A stretch of DNA of 55,249 nt from an uncultured Pseudomonadota bacterium (GCA_903951825.1 CAJBDJ010000048.1:1-55249); one strand, 5' to 3'; positions 20,113 to 30,603 are shown, numbered from the stretch's first letter. Notes: a model not told the origin generated them from the letters alone. Translations and numbers: made by a program.

Positions 20113-21333
20113 ATGGCGTTGATTGTTCAAAAATACGGTGGTACCTCGGTTGGCAATCCTGAGCGCATCAAGAATGTCGCCCGACGGATTGCCCGCTTTC
20201 AGGCGCAAGGCCATCAGGTCGTCGTTGTCGTCTCGGCCATGAGTGGCGAAACCAACAAGCTGATTGCGCTGGCCAAGGAAGTCCAGGCCAACCCGGATCC
20301 GCGCGAGCTGGACATGATCATGTCCACCGGCGAGCAGGTCACCATCGGCCTGCTGGCGATGGCGCTCAAGGATATCGGTTGCGCGGCCAAGAGCTACACC
20401 GGCGGCCAGGTCAAGGTGCTGACCGACAACACGCACACCAAGGCACGCATTCTGTCGATTGATGAAGCCAATCTGCGACGCGATCTCGATGCCGGCCAGG
20501 TGATTGTCGTTGCCGGCTTTCAGGGGGTCGATGAAGAAGGCAACATCACCACCCTCGGTCGCGGTGGTTCCGACACCTCCGGCGTCGCTCTGGCGGCTGC
20601 CCTCAAGGCCGACGAATGCCAAATTTATACCGACGTCGATGGTGTTTATACGACCGACCCGCGTGTCGTGCCGGAAGCCCGAAAACTCGACACCATCACC
20701 TTTGAAGAAATGCTGGAAATGGCCAGCCTCGGCTCCAAGGTGCTGCAGATTCGTTCGGTCGAATTTGCCGGCAAGTACAAAGTCAAACTGCGCGTTCTTT
20801 CCAGCTTCCAGGACGAAGGGGAAGGCACGCTGATTACTGTTGAGGAAGACAAAAAAATGGAACAACCGATCATTTCCGGTATCGCCTTCAATCGCGACGA
20901 AGCCAAACTGACCGTTCTCGGCGTTCCCGATACGCCGGGTATTGCCTATCAGATACTCGGTGCCATTGCCGACGCCAACATTGACGTCGATATGATTATT
21001 CAGAACGTCGGGCATGACGGTACGACGGACTTCTCCTTCACCGTCAATCGGGGTGACTTCGCCAAGGCGCAGGCCATACTTGAGACAGTCAAAACGACCA
21101 TGGGCGCCCGTGAAGTGACTGGCGACAGCAAGATATGCAAGGTGTCTGCCGTCGGCGTCGGTATGCGTTCGCATCCCGGCGTTGCCAGCAAGATGTTCAA
21201 GGCGCTGGCCGATGAGGGAATCAACATCAAGATGATTTCCACTTCCGAGATCAAGATTTCCGTGGTTCTCGACGAGAAATACCTTGAGTTGGCCGTGCGC
21301 GTTCTCCATCGCGCTTTTGAGCTGGATCAGTAG
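20113..21333 (+). CDS. lysC: Aspartate kinase
   Basis: First enzyme of the aspartate pathway (lysine, threonine, methionine, diaminopimelate): it phosphorylates L-aspartate. The kinase motif [11 protein letters not shown] starts at residue 5, and the substrate region with [15 protein letters not shown] is near residue 70. Two ACT regulatory domains fill about 260-406 ([31 protein letters not shown]). The 406 residues match the stand-alone lysine/threonine-regulated type. An internal ATG at 20857 with GAGGA upstream could start a separate regulatory (beta) subunit, as in the alpha2beta2 enzymes. The gene follows a terminator. The 151-base gap to lepA holds no tRNA or clear promoter, only a 6-bp inverted repeat at 21345-21373. 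Confidence 0.97.
   Translation: MALIVQKYGGTSVGNPERIKNVARRIARFQAQGHQVVVVVSAMSGETNKLIALAKEVQANPDPRELDMIMSTGEQVTIGLLAMALKDIGCAAKSYTGGQVKVLTDNTHTKARILSIDEANLRRDLDAGQVIVVAGFQGVDEEGNITTLGRGGSDTSGVALAAALKADECQIYTDVDGVYTTDPRVVPEARKLDTITFEEMLEMASLGSKVLQIRSVEFAGKYKVKLRVLSSFQDEGEGTLITVEEDKKMEQPIISGIAFNRDEAKLTVLGVPDTPGIAYQILGAIADANIDVDMIIQNVGHDGTTDFSFTVNRGDFAKAQAILETVKTTMGAREVTGDSKICKVSAVGVGMRSHPGVASKMFKALADEGINIKMISTSEIKISVVLDEKYLELAVRVLHRAFELDQ
20842..20859 (+). promoter_or_regulatory. Possible internal ribosome binding site and start in lysC
   Basis: GAGGA at 20842-20846 lies 10 bases before an in-frame ATG at 20857 that begins [12 protein letters not shown]. This is where the small subunit of alpha2beta2 aspartate kinases begins in other bacteria. 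Spacing is slightly long, so the assignment is tentative. Confidence 0.35.
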
Positions 21334-21484
21334 ATAAATCGATTCAGGCCGGGGCAGGATTGCGCCTGGCCTGTCGACCGAACCGGCCGGCTGCCGTCGG
21401 TTCTGTGCTCGCTCCGGCTGGCAACGAGAGCGCCTTCACTTTGCATTCCACCGCACTTTCACACCTCGAACCAAGTCTGGCCCA

Positions 21485-23275
21485 ATGAATCACATCCGAA
21501 ACTTTTCCATCATTGCCCACATTGACCACGGTAAATCGACCCTGGCCGACCGCATCATTCATCTGTGTGGCGGCCTTTCTGACCGTGAGATGGAGGCGCA
21601 GGTTCTGGATTCGATGGATATCGAGCGCGAGCGCGGTATCACCATCAAGGCGCAAACGGCGGCGCTGCAATATAAGGCGCGTGACGGACAAATTTACAAT
21701 CTGAACCTGATTGACACACCGGGGCATGTCGATTTCTCCTACGAGGTGTCGCGCTCGTTGTCGGCGTGCGAAGGCGCCTTGCTGGTGGTTGATGCTTCGC
21801 AGGGTGTCGAGGCGCAAACGGTGGCCAACTGCTACACCGCCCTTGAGTTGGATGTCGAAGTGGTGCCGGTTTTGAACAAGGTCGACCTGCCCTCGGCCGA
21901 CCCGGAAAATGCCCGCCAGGAAATCGAAGATGTCATCGGTATTGATGCCAGCGAGGCGGTGCTCGCATCCGCCAAAACCGGTCTTGGAGTGACCGATATC
22001 CTGGAGGCCGTGATTGCCCGTATTCCTCATCCCCAGGGCAATCCCGATGCGCCGTTGAAGGCGCTGATCATTGATTCCTGGTTTGATAATTATGTCGGCG
22101 TCGTCATGCTGGTTCGTGTGGTCGACGGGGTGATCAAACCCAAGGACAAGTTGCTCTTCATGGCCACCGGCGCCCAGCAGTTGTGTGAGCAGGTGGGGGT
22201 TTTCGCTCCCAAGTCGGCTGCCCGCGAACTGTTGAAAGCCGGCGAGGTCGGGTTCGTCATTTCCGGTATCAAGGAGCTGAAAGCAGCTAAGGTCGGCGAC
22301 ACGATTACGACGATGGAGCGCAAGGCTGCCGAGCCCTTGCCCGGTTTCAAGGAAATCAAGCCGCAGGTGTTTGCCGGTCTGTATCCGGTCGAGTCCAATC
22401 AATATGACTCGCTGCGCGAATCACTCGAAAAGCTCAAGTTGAACGACGCCTCGCTGCAATATGAACCCGAGGTCTCACAGGCGCTCGGCTTCGGCTTCCG
22501 TTGCGGATTCCTCGGTCTTTTGCATATGGAAATCGTCCAGGAGCGACTTGAACGGGAGTTCGATCAGGACTTGATCACGACTGCTCCGACGGTGGTTTAT
22601 CAGGTGGTCATGCGCGACGGTTCCGTGGTCGATGTCGAAAATCCGGCCAAATTGCCGGATGCCAGTAAAACCGAAGAGGTTCGCGAGCCGATCATTACGG
22701 CGACGATCTTTGTCCCGCAAGATTATCTCGGCAATGTCATCACCCTCTGCAATCAGAAGCGCGGGAATCAGGTCGACATGCATTACCACGGGCGTCAGGT
22801 CAAGCTGGTTTATGAAATGCCGATGGCCGAAGTAGTGATGGATTTCTTCGACAAGCTGAAATCCTGCTCAAAGGGTTATGCCTCGCTCGACTACGACTTC
22901 AAGGAATATCGCGCCGCCGATGTGGTCAAGCTGGATATTCTGATCAATAGCGAGAAAGTCGATGCCTTGTCGCTGATTGTGCACCGCGCCAACGCGCAAT
23001 ATCGCGGGCGCGAACTGGCCAGCAAGATGCGCGAATTGATCCCGCGCCAGATGTACGACGTGGCGATTCAGGCAGCGATCGGCTCGCACATCATTTCCCG
23101 CGAAAACGTCAAGGCCATGCGCAAGGATGTTCTTGCCAAGTGTTATGGTGGGGATATTTCCCGCAAGAAAAAACTGCTGGAAAAGCAAAAGGCCGGCAAA
23201 AAGCGAATGAAACAAGTCGGCAGTGTGGAAATTCCGCAGGAAGCCTTCCTGGCCGTATTACGTGTTGATAACTAA
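21485..23275 (+). CDS. lepA: Elongation factor 4 (LepA GTPase)
   Basis: A ribosome-dependent GTPase related to EF-G that back-translocates or aids initiation and 30S maturation. G1 AHIDHGKST is at residues 11-19, G3 DTPGHVDF near 78, and G4 NKVDLPSAD near 131. Domains 2, 3 and 5 follow, and the LepA-specific C-terminal domain ([17 protein letters not shown]) closes the protein. Length is 596 residues. Head of the conserved lepA-lepB-rnc-era operon. Confidence 0.98.
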   Translation: MNHIRNFSIIAHIDHGKSTLADRIIHLCGGLSDREMEAQVLDSMDIERERGITIKAQTAALQYKARDGQIYNLNLIDTPGHVDFSYEVSRSLSACEGALLVVDASQGVEAQTVANCYTALELDVEVVPVLNKVDLPSADPENARQEIEDVIGIDASEAVLASAKTGLGVTDILEAVIARIPHPQGNPDAPLKALIIDSWFDNYVGVVMLVRVVDGVIKPKDKLLFMATGAQQLCEQVGVFAPKSAARELLKAGEVGFVISGIKELKAAKVGDTITTMERKAAEPLPGFKEIKPQVFAGLYPVESNQYDSLRESLEKLKLNDASLQYEPEVSQALGFGFRCGFLGLLHMEIVQERLEREFDQDLITTAPTVVYQVVMRDGSVVDVENPAKLPDASKTEEVREPIITATIFVPQDYLGNVITLCNQKRGNQVDMHYHGRQVKLVYEMPMAEVVMDFFDKLKSCSKGYASLDYDFKEYRAADVVKLDILINSEKVDALSLIVHRANAQYRGRELASKMRELIPRQMYDVAIQAAIGSHIISRENVKAMRKDVLAKCYGGDISRKKKLLEKQKAGKKRMKQVGSVEIPQEAFLAVLRVDN

Positions 23276-23286
23276 GAAATCTGACC

Positions 23287-24075
23287 ATGAATTTTGCCCT
23301 GATCCTTTTTGTGTTGCTGGTTATAACTGGCGTCTTGTATGCAGTCGATATCTTCAAATTTCGCAAGTTGCGCGATAAAAATGCCAAAGAGCCGGTTTGG
23401 GTTGAATGGGGAGCCGGGTTTTTTCCGGTTATCTTGATCGTTTTCGTGCTCCGCTCGTTTCTCTTCGAGCCGTTCAAGATTCCCTCCGGCTCGATGATTC
23501 CGACCTTGTTGGTCGGTGATTTCATCCTCGTCAATAAATTTGCCTACGGTATCCGTTTGCCGGTGATCAACCAGAAAATCATTGATATAAACGACCCCAA
23601 GCGCGGCGATGTCATGGTCTTCCGTTATCCGGATGACCCCTCGCTGGATTACATCAAACGGGTGATTGGTTTGCCCGGCGATACCATCGCTTATCAAAAC
23701 AAGCGACTATCGATCAACGGCAAGGCGGTTGATATGCAAAAAATTGCCGATTTCAATCATGTGGATCGCATGTATTACTCCGAGCAATACACCGTCAACA
23801 TGGGCGAGGTCGAGCACAAGGTGCTCAATGATGCTGACGCGCCGGCTTTTATCAGGGACGTTTCAAATTTTCCGGGACGCGAAAACTGTAACTACAACGC
23901 CGTCGGCGTGATCTGTAAGGTGCCGGCTGGCCATTACTTCATGCTCGGGGATTACCGCGACAATAGTAAGGATAGCCGCAACTGGGGATTCGTTCCGGAA
24001 CAAAATATCGTCGGCAAGGCGTTTTTTATCTGGATGAATTTTAGTGACTTGAGCCGTATCGGCTCCTTCAAATAA
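23287..24075 (+). CDS. lepB: Signal peptidase I
   Basis: Inner-membrane serine/lysine peptidase that removes signal peptides from exported proteins. Two N-terminal membrane helices lie at about 3-20 and 43-60. The catalytic serine is S69 in PSGSMIPT, and the general-base lysine is K124 in DYIKRVIGLPGD. Box E, GDYRDNSKDSRNWGFV, lies near the C-terminus. The 262 residues are typical for a Betaproteobacterium. It follows lepA by 11 bases and has no strong Shine-Dalgarno, so coupling to lepA is likely. Confidence 0.96.
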   Translation: MNFALILFVLLVITGVLYAVDIFKFRKLRDKNAKEPVWVEWGAGFFPVILIVFVLRSFLFEPFKIPSGSMIPTLLVGDFILVNKFAYGIRLPVINQKIIDINDPKRGDVMVFRYPDDPSLDYIKRVIGLPGDTIAYQNKRLSINGKAVDMQKIADFNHVDRMYYSEQYTVNMGEVEHKVLNDADAPAFIRDVSNFPGRENCNYNAVGVICKVPAGHYFMLGDYRDNSKDSRNWGFVPEQNIVGKAFFIWMNFSDLSRIGSFK

Positions 24076-24086
24076 AGGAGGTGGAA

Positions 24087-24440
24087 ATGAACTACCAACG
24101 TGGCGTTGCGCTTTCGGGACTGCTTCTCTGGGGCTTTGTCATTGTCGTGGTGGCCGTTTTCGGGATGAAAGTGGTGCCGACCATTGTCGAGTACTACAAG
24201 ATTTCAAAAGACAGCAAAGCCGTCGCCGAGCAAATTTCGCAGAGCGCATCAGTGGCTGAAGTCCGCTCGGCATTCAGTCGTTATGCCGATGTTGATCAAC
24301 TCGACTTCAAGGCCGATCAACTCGATATCACCAAGGAAAACGGCAAAATTGTCATTTCCTTTGAGTATGAACGGCGCATTCCGCTTTTCTACAACGTCAG
24401 CCTGGTGATTGATTACAAAGGGACAACCGGCAACCGTTGA
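24087..24440 (+). CDS. DUF4845 single-pass membrane protein
   Basis: A 117-residue protein with one N-terminal membrane helix (about 7-30, GVALSGLLLWGFVIVVVAVF) and a small periplasmic domain of mixed alpha/beta type. It matches the DUF4845 family found between lepB and rnc in many Beta- and Gammaproteobacteria. The function is unknown; the pilin-like N-terminus (hydrophobic helix straight after a short basic leader) is notable. The ATG at 24087 is chosen over the GTG at 24081, because the GTG overlaps an excellent AAAGGAGGT Shine-Dalgarno that is correctly spaced for the ATG. Confidence 0.88.
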   Translation: MNYQRGVALSGLLLWGFVIVVVAVFGMKVVPTIVEYYKISKDSKAVAEQISQSASVAEVRSAFSRYADVDQLDFKADQLDITKENGKIVISFEYERRIPLFYNVSLVIDYKGTTGNR

Positions 24441-24442
24441 CC

Positions 24443-25111
24443 ATGACACCGTTACATCTGGCATCGACGCTGGGACATACTTTCGCGCGACCCGATCTGC
24501 TGCTGACGGCGCTGACCCATCGCAGCCATTCGGTGAACCACAACGAGCGTCTGGAGTTTCTTGGCGACAGCGTGCTCAATTGTGCGATTGCCAACGCCCT
24601 TTACATCCGCGAACCCGATCTTCCCGAAGGCGACCTGTCGCGTCTACGGGCGAATCTGGTATGTCAGGAAACACTGCATCAATTGGCACTTTCACTCAGG
24701 ATAGGCGAGGTCATATTGTTGGGTGAAGGAGAACTCCGAAGTGGCGGCCAGCAGCGCCCCTCGATTCTTGCCGATACGCTGGAGGCGCTGATCGGCGCCA
24801 TTTTTCTCGACGCCGGTTTTGATCCGGCAGCGGCGGTTGTCGGTCGGCTGTATGCGCCCTTGTTTGAAAAAATCAAGCCGGGTGTCGTTACCAAAGACCC
24901 CAAAACCCGTTTGCAGGAATGGCTGCAGGGGCGCAAAAAGCCGCTTCCGCGTTACCACTTGCTCGAAGCGACGGGCGCTGCGCACGATCAACGATTTTCG
25001 GTGATCTGCGAGATTGATCATCCCCCGCTGCGCACGACTGGTGCGGGAACGAGCCGTCGTGCCGCCGAGCAGGCGGCGGCTGACAACGCACTCAAGGCAC
25101 TCAAGGCATGA
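24443..25111 (+). CDS. rnc: Ribonuclease III
   Basis: Double-strand-specific endoribonuclease that processes rRNA precursors and regulates mRNAs. The signature [13 protein letters not shown] is near residue 36, the second acidic site [16 protein letters not shown] near residue 113, and a double-stranded-RNA-binding domain fills about 152-222. The ATG at 24443 is preferred to the TTG at 24437. The start lies 2 bases after the DUF4845 stop, and the end overlaps era by 4 bases, the usual rnc-era coupling. Confidence 0.97.
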   Translation: MTPLHLASTLGHTFARPDLLLTALTHRSHSVNHNERLEFLGDSVLNCAIANALYIREPDLPEGDLSRLRANLVCQETLHQLALSLRIGEVILLGEGELRSGGQQRPSILADTLEALIGAIFLDAGFDPAAAVVGRLYAPLFEKIKPGVVTKDPKTRLQEWLQGRKKPLPRYHLLEATGAAHDQRFSVICEIDHPPLRTTGAGTSRRAAEQAAADNALKALKA

Positions 25112-25992
25112 ATCCGATTCGCTCAGGTTATATCGCCATCGTTGGTCGTCCCAACGTTGGCAAGTCGACGCTGCTCAACCGGCTGATCGGTGAAAAAATC
25201 AGTATCGTTTCGCGCAAGGCGCAGACCACCCGCCATCGCGTGACCGGCATTCTGACCGATGAAAGTTCGCAATTTGTTTTTGTCGATACGCCCGGTTTTC
25301 AGACCCAGTTTGTCAACGCACTCAATCGCGCGATGAATCGCGGGGTGACGCAGACCTTGGCGGATGTTGATGTGGTGCTCTTTGTTGTAGAGGCGGGGCG
25401 TTTTGATGACAAGGATAAAGCGGTGATCCGGCTCTTGCCCAAGGATCGTCCGGTCATTCTGGTGATCAACAAGACCGACCAGATCAAGGATAGAAAAACG
25501 CTCTTTCCCTTTGTGGCGATGGTTTCGCAGGCGCATGATTTTGCCGCCGTGGTTCCGGTCAGCGCCGCCAAGGGGCGGCAGACCGATGATCTGCTGGCGG
25601 CGGCGCGCAAATATCTGCCGCATGAAGGTTTGCTTTTTCCTGAAGATGAGCTGACCGACAAAAGCGAGCGTTTTCTGGCGGCGGAATACATTCGTGAAAA
25701 AGTTTTTCGCCTGCTCGGTGATGAGTTGCCGTATTCCACGACCGTCGAAATCGAGAAATTCGAGATTGAAGGCGAGATGCGCAAAATATTTGCTGCCGTC
25801 GTCGTTGATCGCGAGGGACACAAGGCAATTGTCATTGGCAAGGGGGGCGACTCGCTCAAGCGCATTGCCTCCGAGGCGCGGCGGGATATGGAGCGTCTCT
25901 TTGACGGCAAGGTCTATCTCGAAATCTGGGTCAAGGTCAAATCCGGCTGGAACGATGACGAGCGTTTGCTGAAAAGTCTCGGCTACGAATGA
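25108..25992 (+). CDS. era: GTPase Era
   Basis: Ribosome-assembly GTPase that binds the 3' end of 16S rRNA. G1 GRPNVGKST starts near residue 12, G3 DTPGF near 59, G4 NKTDQ near 121, and the C-terminal KH RNA-binding domain holds [12 protein letters not shown] near 242. The 294 residues are typical. Overlaps rnc and recO by 4 bases each. Confidence 0.98.
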   Translation: MNPIRSGYIAIVGRPNVGKSTLLNRLIGEKISIVSRKAQTTRHRVTGILTDESSQFVFVDTPGFQTQFVNALNRAMNRGVTQTLADVDVVLFVVEAGRFDDKDKAVIRLLPKDRPVILVINKTDQIKDRKTLFPFVAMVSQAHDFAAVVPVSAAKGRQTDDLLAAARKYLPHEGLLFPEDELTDKSERFLAAEYIREKVFRLLGDELPYSTTVEIEKFEIEGEMRKIFAAVVVDREGHKAIVIGKGGDSLKRIASEARRDMERLFDGKVYLEIWVKVKSGWNDDERLLKSLGYE

Positions 25993-26717
25993 ACTTGCGC
26001 AGTAAAGTCGATGGCCAGCCAGCTTTCGTGTTGCACACCATCCCGTTTCGGGAAACCAGCCTGATTGTTGAAGTTTTTTCCCGCGATTTCGGGCGCTTGG
26101 CTTTGCTGGCGCGGGGGGCGCGGCGCCCAAGATCGGCGATTCGTGGACTGCTGATGGCCTTTCAGCCGCTCGAACTGGCGTGGGCGGGCAAAGGCGAGGT
26201 GTTGACTCTGATCAAGGCGGAGTGGCAAGGGGGGCAGCCGTTGCTGACCGGCGAAGCACTTTTTTGCGGCTATTACCTGAACGAATTGCTGATGAATCTG
26301 TTGCCGCGCGAGGATGCCCATGAGCGACTCTTCGCCAGCTATGCCGAGATGCTGCTCTGCCTGGCGGCGGATCCGGCCGGCAAGGTCAGCGAGGCTGATC
26401 TGCGGCGTTTTGAAAAAGCCCTGCTCCAGGAACTCGGCTATGGCCTGACGCTTGATCGCGATAGCGAGGGCAGGGCGCTGCAGGCCGATGCCGACTACAT
26501 CTACCGCATGGAGGAGGGGGCGGTGCTGCTTTCCGATGATCAAGACACGGCGCCGGCGGTGCGCGGAAAAACCTTGCTCGATCTGGCCAGCGATGACTTC
26601 TCGGATGCCCGCTCACGTGTCGAGTCCAAGCGCTTGATGCGCACTTTGATGGCTTATTATTTGTCCGGGGTCGAATTGGAAACACGCAAAATATTCAGGG
26701 GGTTGCAGGAATTATGA
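25989..26717 (+). CDS. recO: DNA repair protein RecO
   Basis: RecO loads RecA on SSB-coated DNA and anneals complementary strands. The N-terminal OB-fold contains [18 protein letters not shown] (about 15-32) and RGARRPRS, and a helical C-terminal domain follows. The zinc-finger cysteines of some RecO proteins are missing, as in E. coli. The 242 residues are normal. Coupled to era and pdxJ by ATGA overlaps. Confidence 0.95.
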   Translation: MNLRSKVDGQPAFVLHTIPFRETSLIVEVFSRDFGRLALLARGARRPRSAIRGLLMAFQPLELAWAGKGEVLTLIKAEWQGGQPLLTGEALFCGYYLNELLMNLLPREDAHERLFASYAEMLLCLAADPAGKVSEADLRRFEKALLQELGYGLTLDRDSEGRALQADADYIYRMEEGAVLLSDDQDTAPAVRGKTLLDLASDDFSDARSRVESKRLMRTLMAYYLSGVELETRKIFRGLQEL

Positions 26718-27469
26718 TTGAACTGGGCGTCAATATTGATCACGTCGCTACCGTCCGTCAGGCGCGCTTGACCTATGAGCCGGATCCGGTCTGGGCGGCC
26801 GTTGAAGCGCATCTCGGCGGCGCCGACGGAATTACCGTGCATTTGCGCGAAGACCGCCGCCATATTCAGGATGCCGATGTGCGCCGCCTGCGCGATCTGA
26901 CGCAGGTCAAGTTGAATCTCGAGATGGCGGCGACCGATGAAATGCTCGCTATTGCCTGCAGCCTCAAGCCGGAAATGGCGATGCTGGTACCGGAAGGCCG
27001 CCACGAGGTGACGACCGAGGGGGGGCTCGATATCCTCGCCCAGGAAGCGCGCCTCAAGCGCGTGATTACCCAACTTGCCGATGCCGGGATTGTCACCAGC
27101 GTCTTCATTGCCGCCGAGATTGCCCAGATTGAAGCGGCGGCGCGGATTGGCGCGCGCGTCTGCGAGATTCACAGCGGGCCTTATGCGCACGCTTTTCATG
27201 CCTGCGGCCGCGATGCCGAGGCGCCTGCCGTGCGTGCTGAACTCGATAAAATTCGCCGTTGCGGCAAGGCGGTGCGCGACCTCGGGATGCGCTTCAACGC
27301 TGGCCACGCCCTCAATTACTACAACGTCCAGCCACTGGCGCGCCTGGCTGGTGTGCGCGAGTTGCACATCGGCCATGCGATTGTTAGTCGTTCGCTCTTC
27401 GTCGGTTTGCGTGAAGCGGTGCGCGAGATGAAAGCCCTGATGCGCGAGGCAGCTCAAGCGGGCGAGTAA
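26714..27469 (+). CDS. pdxJ: Pyridoxine 5'-phosphate synthase
   Basis: Last step of the DXP-dependent vitamin B6 pathway: it condenses 1-deoxy-xylulose 5-phosphate with 3-amino-2-oxopropyl phosphate. The TIM-barrel N-terminus LGVNIDHVATVRQAR, the GADGITVHLREDRRHI segment and the late motif NAGHALNYYNV are unmistakable. The 251 residues are normal. Overlaps recO by 4 bases and acpS by 1. Confidence 0.98.
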   Translation: MIELGVNIDHVATVRQARLTYEPDPVWAAVEAHLGGADGITVHLREDRRHIQDADVRRLRDLTQVKLNLEMAATDEMLAIACSLKPEMAMLVPEGRHEVTTEGGLDILAQEARLKRVITQLADAGIVTSVFIAAEIAQIEAAARIGARVCEIHSGPYAHAFHACGRDAEAPAVRAELDKIRRCGKAVRDLGMRFNAGHALNYYNVQPLARLAGVRELHIGHAIVSRSLFVGLREAVREMKALMREAAQAGE

Positions 27470-27846
27470 TGATTTACGGCATCGGCACCGATATTGTCGC
27501 TGTTGCCCGCTTGCGCGGCATCTGGGAGCGGCACGGCGAAAAGCTGTCGGAGAAGCTGCTGGCGCCCGACGAGCAGGCGGCGTTCGCGTGTGTCCGAGAC
27601 AAACAACGCTTTCTCGCCAAGCGCTTTGCCGCCAAGGAAGCCTTCGCCAAGGCGCTCGGCACCGGCCTGCGGCCGCCGGCAGTGCTGCCGGCGATGAGCG
27701 TCGGCCACGACGAATTGGGCAAGCCTTTCCTGGTTTTCCACGGCGAACTCGACAAATTGATCAAGAAACGCGCATTGACTGCGCATTTATCCATCAGCGA
27801 CGAGCATGACTACGTTGTCGCTTTCGTCCTTCTGGAGAGCGCATGA
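27469..27846 (+). CDS. acpS: Holo-[acyl-carrier-protein] synthase
   Basis: Transfers 4'-phosphopantetheine from CoA to apo-acyl carrier protein. The GIGTDIVAVARL motif with the metal-binding aspartate is at residues 4-15, and the second signature RFAAKEAFAKALG lies near residue 52. The 125 residues are typical. Its ATG shares a base with the pdxJ stop, and its end overlaps nagZ. Confidence 0.97.
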   Translation: MIYGIGTDIVAVARLRGIWERHGEKLSEKLLAPDEQAAFACVRDKQRFLAKRFAAKEAFAKALGTGLRPPAVLPAMSVGHDELGKPFLVFHGELDKLIKKRALTAHLSISDEHDYVVAFVLLESA

Positions 27847-28862
27847 AGACGCAGCCGCCTGGCCCCTTGATGATCGACATCGCTGGCCATGAATTGACTG
27901 AACTGGATCGCCAGCGCCTCGCGCACCCACTGGTCGGCGGCATCATCCTGTTTACGCGGAATTACCGTGATCGCCAACAACTCACCGCGCTGACCGCAGA
28001 AATCCACGCCTTGCGCCAGCCGCCCCTGCTGATTGCGGTGGATCATGAGGGGGGGCGGGTGCAGCGCTTTCGCGAGGGATTCACACGGTTGCCGGCGATG
28101 GCGACGCTCGGGCGTTTGTATGATGACAATCCGCCGGCGGCGTTGGCGGCGAGCCGGGCGACTGGTTTTGTCCTGGCCGCCGAATTGCGCGCTGTGGGCG
28201 TCGATTACTCCTTTACCCCGGTGCTTGATCTCGATTACGGGCCTTCGCGGGTGATCGGCGACCGTGCCTTTCATCGTCAGCCGGCGGCCGTGATCGCGCT
28301 TGCCGGCGCCTTGCAGGACGGCCTGCGCGCCGGCGGCATGGGCAGTTGCGGAAAACATTTCCCCGGCCACGGGTTTGTCGTTCCCGACTCGCATCTTGAG
28401 CTGCCAATTGACAATCGGCCGCTGGCGGCGATGCAGGACGACATCGAACCCTATCGCCAGCTGGCGCTCGATGGAGTGATGGCGGCGCATGTCATTTACG
28501 ATTGTTTCGACTGCAATACCGCCGTGTTCTCGGCCAAATGGATCAATTACCTGAGAAATGAGCTCAAGTTTCGGGGGGTTGTTTTCAGCGATGATTTGTC
28601 GATGGCCGGTGCCGGCATCGTCGGCGCCATGATCCAGCGCGTTGATGTCGCCTACCGTGCCGGGTGCGACATGTTGATTGTTTGCAACTCGCCGGACGCC
28701 GTTGGCGATGTGCTGGCTGACTGGAAACCGCTCGTTGATAGCCAACGCACGCAGCGCATTGAAGCGCTTGTCGTGGCAAGCGCAGGCTGCGACTGGGAAA
28801 CCTTGCAGCGCCAGCCAGCATATCAGGCGGCGCAGAAGACGATTGCCGCCCTGGACGCCTGA
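27843..28862 (+). CDS. nagZ: Beta-N-acetylhexosaminidase NagZ
   Basis: Cytoplasmic glycoside hydrolase family 3 enzyme that removes GlcNAc from imported anhydro-muropeptides in cell-wall recycling. The substrate-loop motif GKHFPGHG with its catalytic histidine lies near residue 168, the LIAVDHEGGRVQRF motif near 61, and the nucleophile region VVFSDDLSMAG near 246. The 339 residues match. Last gene of the lepA operon, ending at a shared hairpin facing efp. Confidence 0.97.
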   Translation: MKTQPPGPLMIDIAGHELTELDRQRLAHPLVGGIILFTRNYRDRQQLTALTAEIHALRQPPLLIAVDHEGGRVQRFREGFTRLPAMATLGRLYDDNPPAALAASRATGFVLAAELRAVGVDYSFTPVLDLDYGPSRVIGDRAFHRQPAAVIALAGALQDGLRAGGMGSCGKHFPGHGFVVPDSHLELPIDNRPLAAMQDDIEPYRQLALDGVMAAHVIYDCFDCNTAVFSAKWINYLRNELKFRGVVFSDDLSMAGAGIVGAMIQRVDVAYRAGCDMLIVCNSPDAVGDVLADWKPLVDSQRTQRIEALVVASAGCDWETLQRQPAYQAAQKTIAALDA

Positions 28863-28868
28863 AAAGCA

Positions 28869-28892
28869 ATCGGGCAGCCTGAGCTGCCCGAT
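28869..28892. terminator. Terminator between convergent nagZ and efp
   Basis: A perfect 10-bp stem ATCGGGCAGC/GCTGCCCGAT has a CTGA loop. On the minus strand it is followed by TGCTTTTC, so it fits best as the terminator of the leftward earP-efp unit; it may also stop nagZ transcripts. Confidence 0.7.
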
Positions 28893-28916
28893 ATCCAAAC
28901 TTGAACGAAGCGCGGA

Positions 28917-29474
28917 TTACTTGACGCGGTTTTTGTATTCGTCAGTCCGGGTGTCGATTTCGATTTTGTCACCGATGCTGACGAAGGCGGGAACCGGCAG
29001 CTCAAATCCCGTGGCCAGCCTGGCCGGCTTCATGACCTTGCCGGACGTGTCGCCCTTGACGGCAGGTTCGGTGTACACCACTTCACGCACGACGCTGTTC
29101 GGCAATTCAACCGAAATCGCCTTGCCGTCGTAGAAAACGACTTCGCAAGCGAGGCCGTCTTCGAGATATTTGAGCGCGTCGGTCATGTTCTCGGCTTCAA
29201 CCTCAAACTGGTTGTAGTCGGCATCGATGAAGACATACATCGGATCGGCAAAATAGGAGTAGCTGACTTCCTTCTTGTCGAGCTGGACGACTTCAAATTT
29301 GTCATCAGCCTTGTACACCGCTTCAGAAGGATTGCCGGAGAGCAGATTCTTCAGTTTCATCTTGACGACCGCAGCATTCCGGCCAGATTTGTTGTACTCG
29401 GTCTTCTGGACGACGAGCGGGTCGGCACCCACCATAATGACGTTGCCGGAGCGGAGTTCCATTGCGGTCTTCAT
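28917..29474 (-). CDS. efp: Elongation factor P, arginine-32 type
   Basis: EF-P rescues ribosomes stalled at polyproline. The protein has 185 residues and three beta-barrel domains. At the tip loop, the residue that in E. coli is lysine is arginine (NKSGRN, R32). This marks the subfamily activated by rhamnosylation. The matching glycosyltransferase gene earP lies 37 bases upstream on the same strand, so both substrate and enzyme are encoded together. The ATG at 29474 is chosen, since [13 protein letters not shown] is the normal N-terminus. Confidence 0.97.
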   Translation of the reverse strand: MKTAMELRSGNVIMVGADPLVVQKTEYNKSGRNAAVVKMKLKNLLSGNPSEAVYKADDKFEVVQLDKKEVSYSYFADPMYVFIDADYNQFEVEAENMTDALKYLEDGLACEVVFYDGKAISVELPNSVVREVVYTEPAVKGDTSGKVMKPARLATGFELPVPAFVSIGDKIEIDTRTDEYKNRVK

Positions 29475-29511
29475 AGGTATTCCCAAAAAGCTGAAAAATA
29501 AAAGCTTCGGA

Positions 29512-30603
29512 TTATATATCGCCAGCACAAAAATTGACCAGTTGGGAGGCGATATCTCCGTGGTCGAGCAGCTTTTTGCGCCATTTTTTATGGCTTTCGG
29601 TAATTTCTTCGCGCCAAGCCATGAAATTTGGCCAGGCGCTCTGCAGTCCCTGGCCGGTATTCCAGGCGGTGAAGATTGCTTTCAGCGCCGCCGCTGACGA
29701 CGCCGACATGCCCTGCGTATAGGTGTCGAGAAACGCCGCCAGTTTGCCCAGATGCGCCTGGTCGTCCTGCTTGTAAATTTGCCAGATCATCGGTTTGCCG
29801 GCCCAGATGGCACGAACCAGCGAATCTTCGCCACGCACGAAGTTGATATCGCAACGCCACAGCAATTGGTCGAATTCATCCTGTGGCAAAAAGGGAATCG
29901 GACTGATTGTCAGCATACCTCGCTGCCACGGCCCGCTGCCGCCCAGGCAGGTGCTGACCGCCGCCAGCGGCTGACCCGGCGGAACATGGCAGCGGATGGG
30001 AATTTCGCTGGCTGCCAGCAAATCAATCAGTCCGCCCACAGGTGCGGAGTCATAGCAAAAAAGACTGATATTCAGCCAACCGTCGCGGGTTTGCTGTGCT
30101 TGCCACGATTCGCAACGTTCGATCAGAAGCGCTTCGCGCAACAAGCCGCCGGTGGACGGTGAAAACCCCGGGAAGAAAAAATGCTTGGTCAAGCCTAGCG
30201 ACGGGTGGGGGGAGGCGAGGCCATGACACGATTCAGCCCAGGGTTCCGCCGTCAAATACTCAAGATTGATCCAGCGTCGCTGGCGTCCGGAGGTGGCCAT
30301 CGCCTGCTGATAGCGTGCAGGCAATTCACAGGCGAAGGCCTCGATCACCACATCGGCAGGCGTGACTTCGGGAAACTCCGGCGTCCACCGGCGGATTTCC
30401 ACCCCCGCGTAATGCGAGACTGGAAGCGATGGATCGATAACTGGGCAAAACGCGGCCAGAACTTCTGGCTGGTCGACCCAAAGTCGCACCACCAATCCGT
30501 GCTCGTTTGCCAATTGACGCGCCAGACGCCAGCACACGCCGATGTCGCCGTAGTTGTCGATGACTTGGCAGAAAATGTCCCAATTTCGCAGCATGGGGGT
30601 CAT
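29512..30603 (-). CDS. earP: EF-P arginine rhamnosyltransferase EarP
   Basis: An inverting GT-B glycosyltransferase that moves rhamnose from dTDP-rhamnose to Arg32 of EF-P. The N-terminal motif [20 protein letters not shown], with its conserved catalytic-region Asp residues, and the C-terminal donor-site segment [17 protein letters not shown] are diagnostic. The predicted 363 residues fit the family. The start is ATG 30603 or ATG 30594; both lie very close to the divergent udg start at 30619, so promoter elements must overlap coding sequence. Operon with efp. Confidence 0.93.
   Translation of the reverse strand: MTPMLRNWDIFCQVIDNYGDIGVCWRLARQLANEHGLVVRLWVDQPEVLAAFCPVIDPSLPVSHYAGVEIRRWTPEFPEVTPADVVIEAFACELPARYQQAMATSGRQRRWINLEYLTAEPWAESCHGLASPHPSLGLTKHFFFPGFSPSTGGLLREALLIERCESWQAQQTRDGWLNISLFCYDSAPVGGLIDLLAASEIPIRCHVPPGQPLAAVSTCLGGSGPWQRGMLTISPIPFLPQDEFDQLLWRCDINFVRGEDSLVRAIWAGKPMIWQIYKQDDQAHLGKLAAFLDTYTQGMSASSAAALKAIFTAWNTGQGLQSAWPNFMAWREEITESHKKWRKKLLDHGDIASQLVNFCAGDI

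Noticed and set aside
20110-21309. A 399-codon open frame antisense to lysC.
   Set aside because: It mirrors lysC almost base for base. GC-rich genes leave the opposite strand open by chance, and its translation has no domain logic.
21334-21484. A tRNA or terminator between lysC and lepA.
   Set aside because: Only a 6-bp inverted repeat without a T tract is seen, and no cloverleaf can be drawn.
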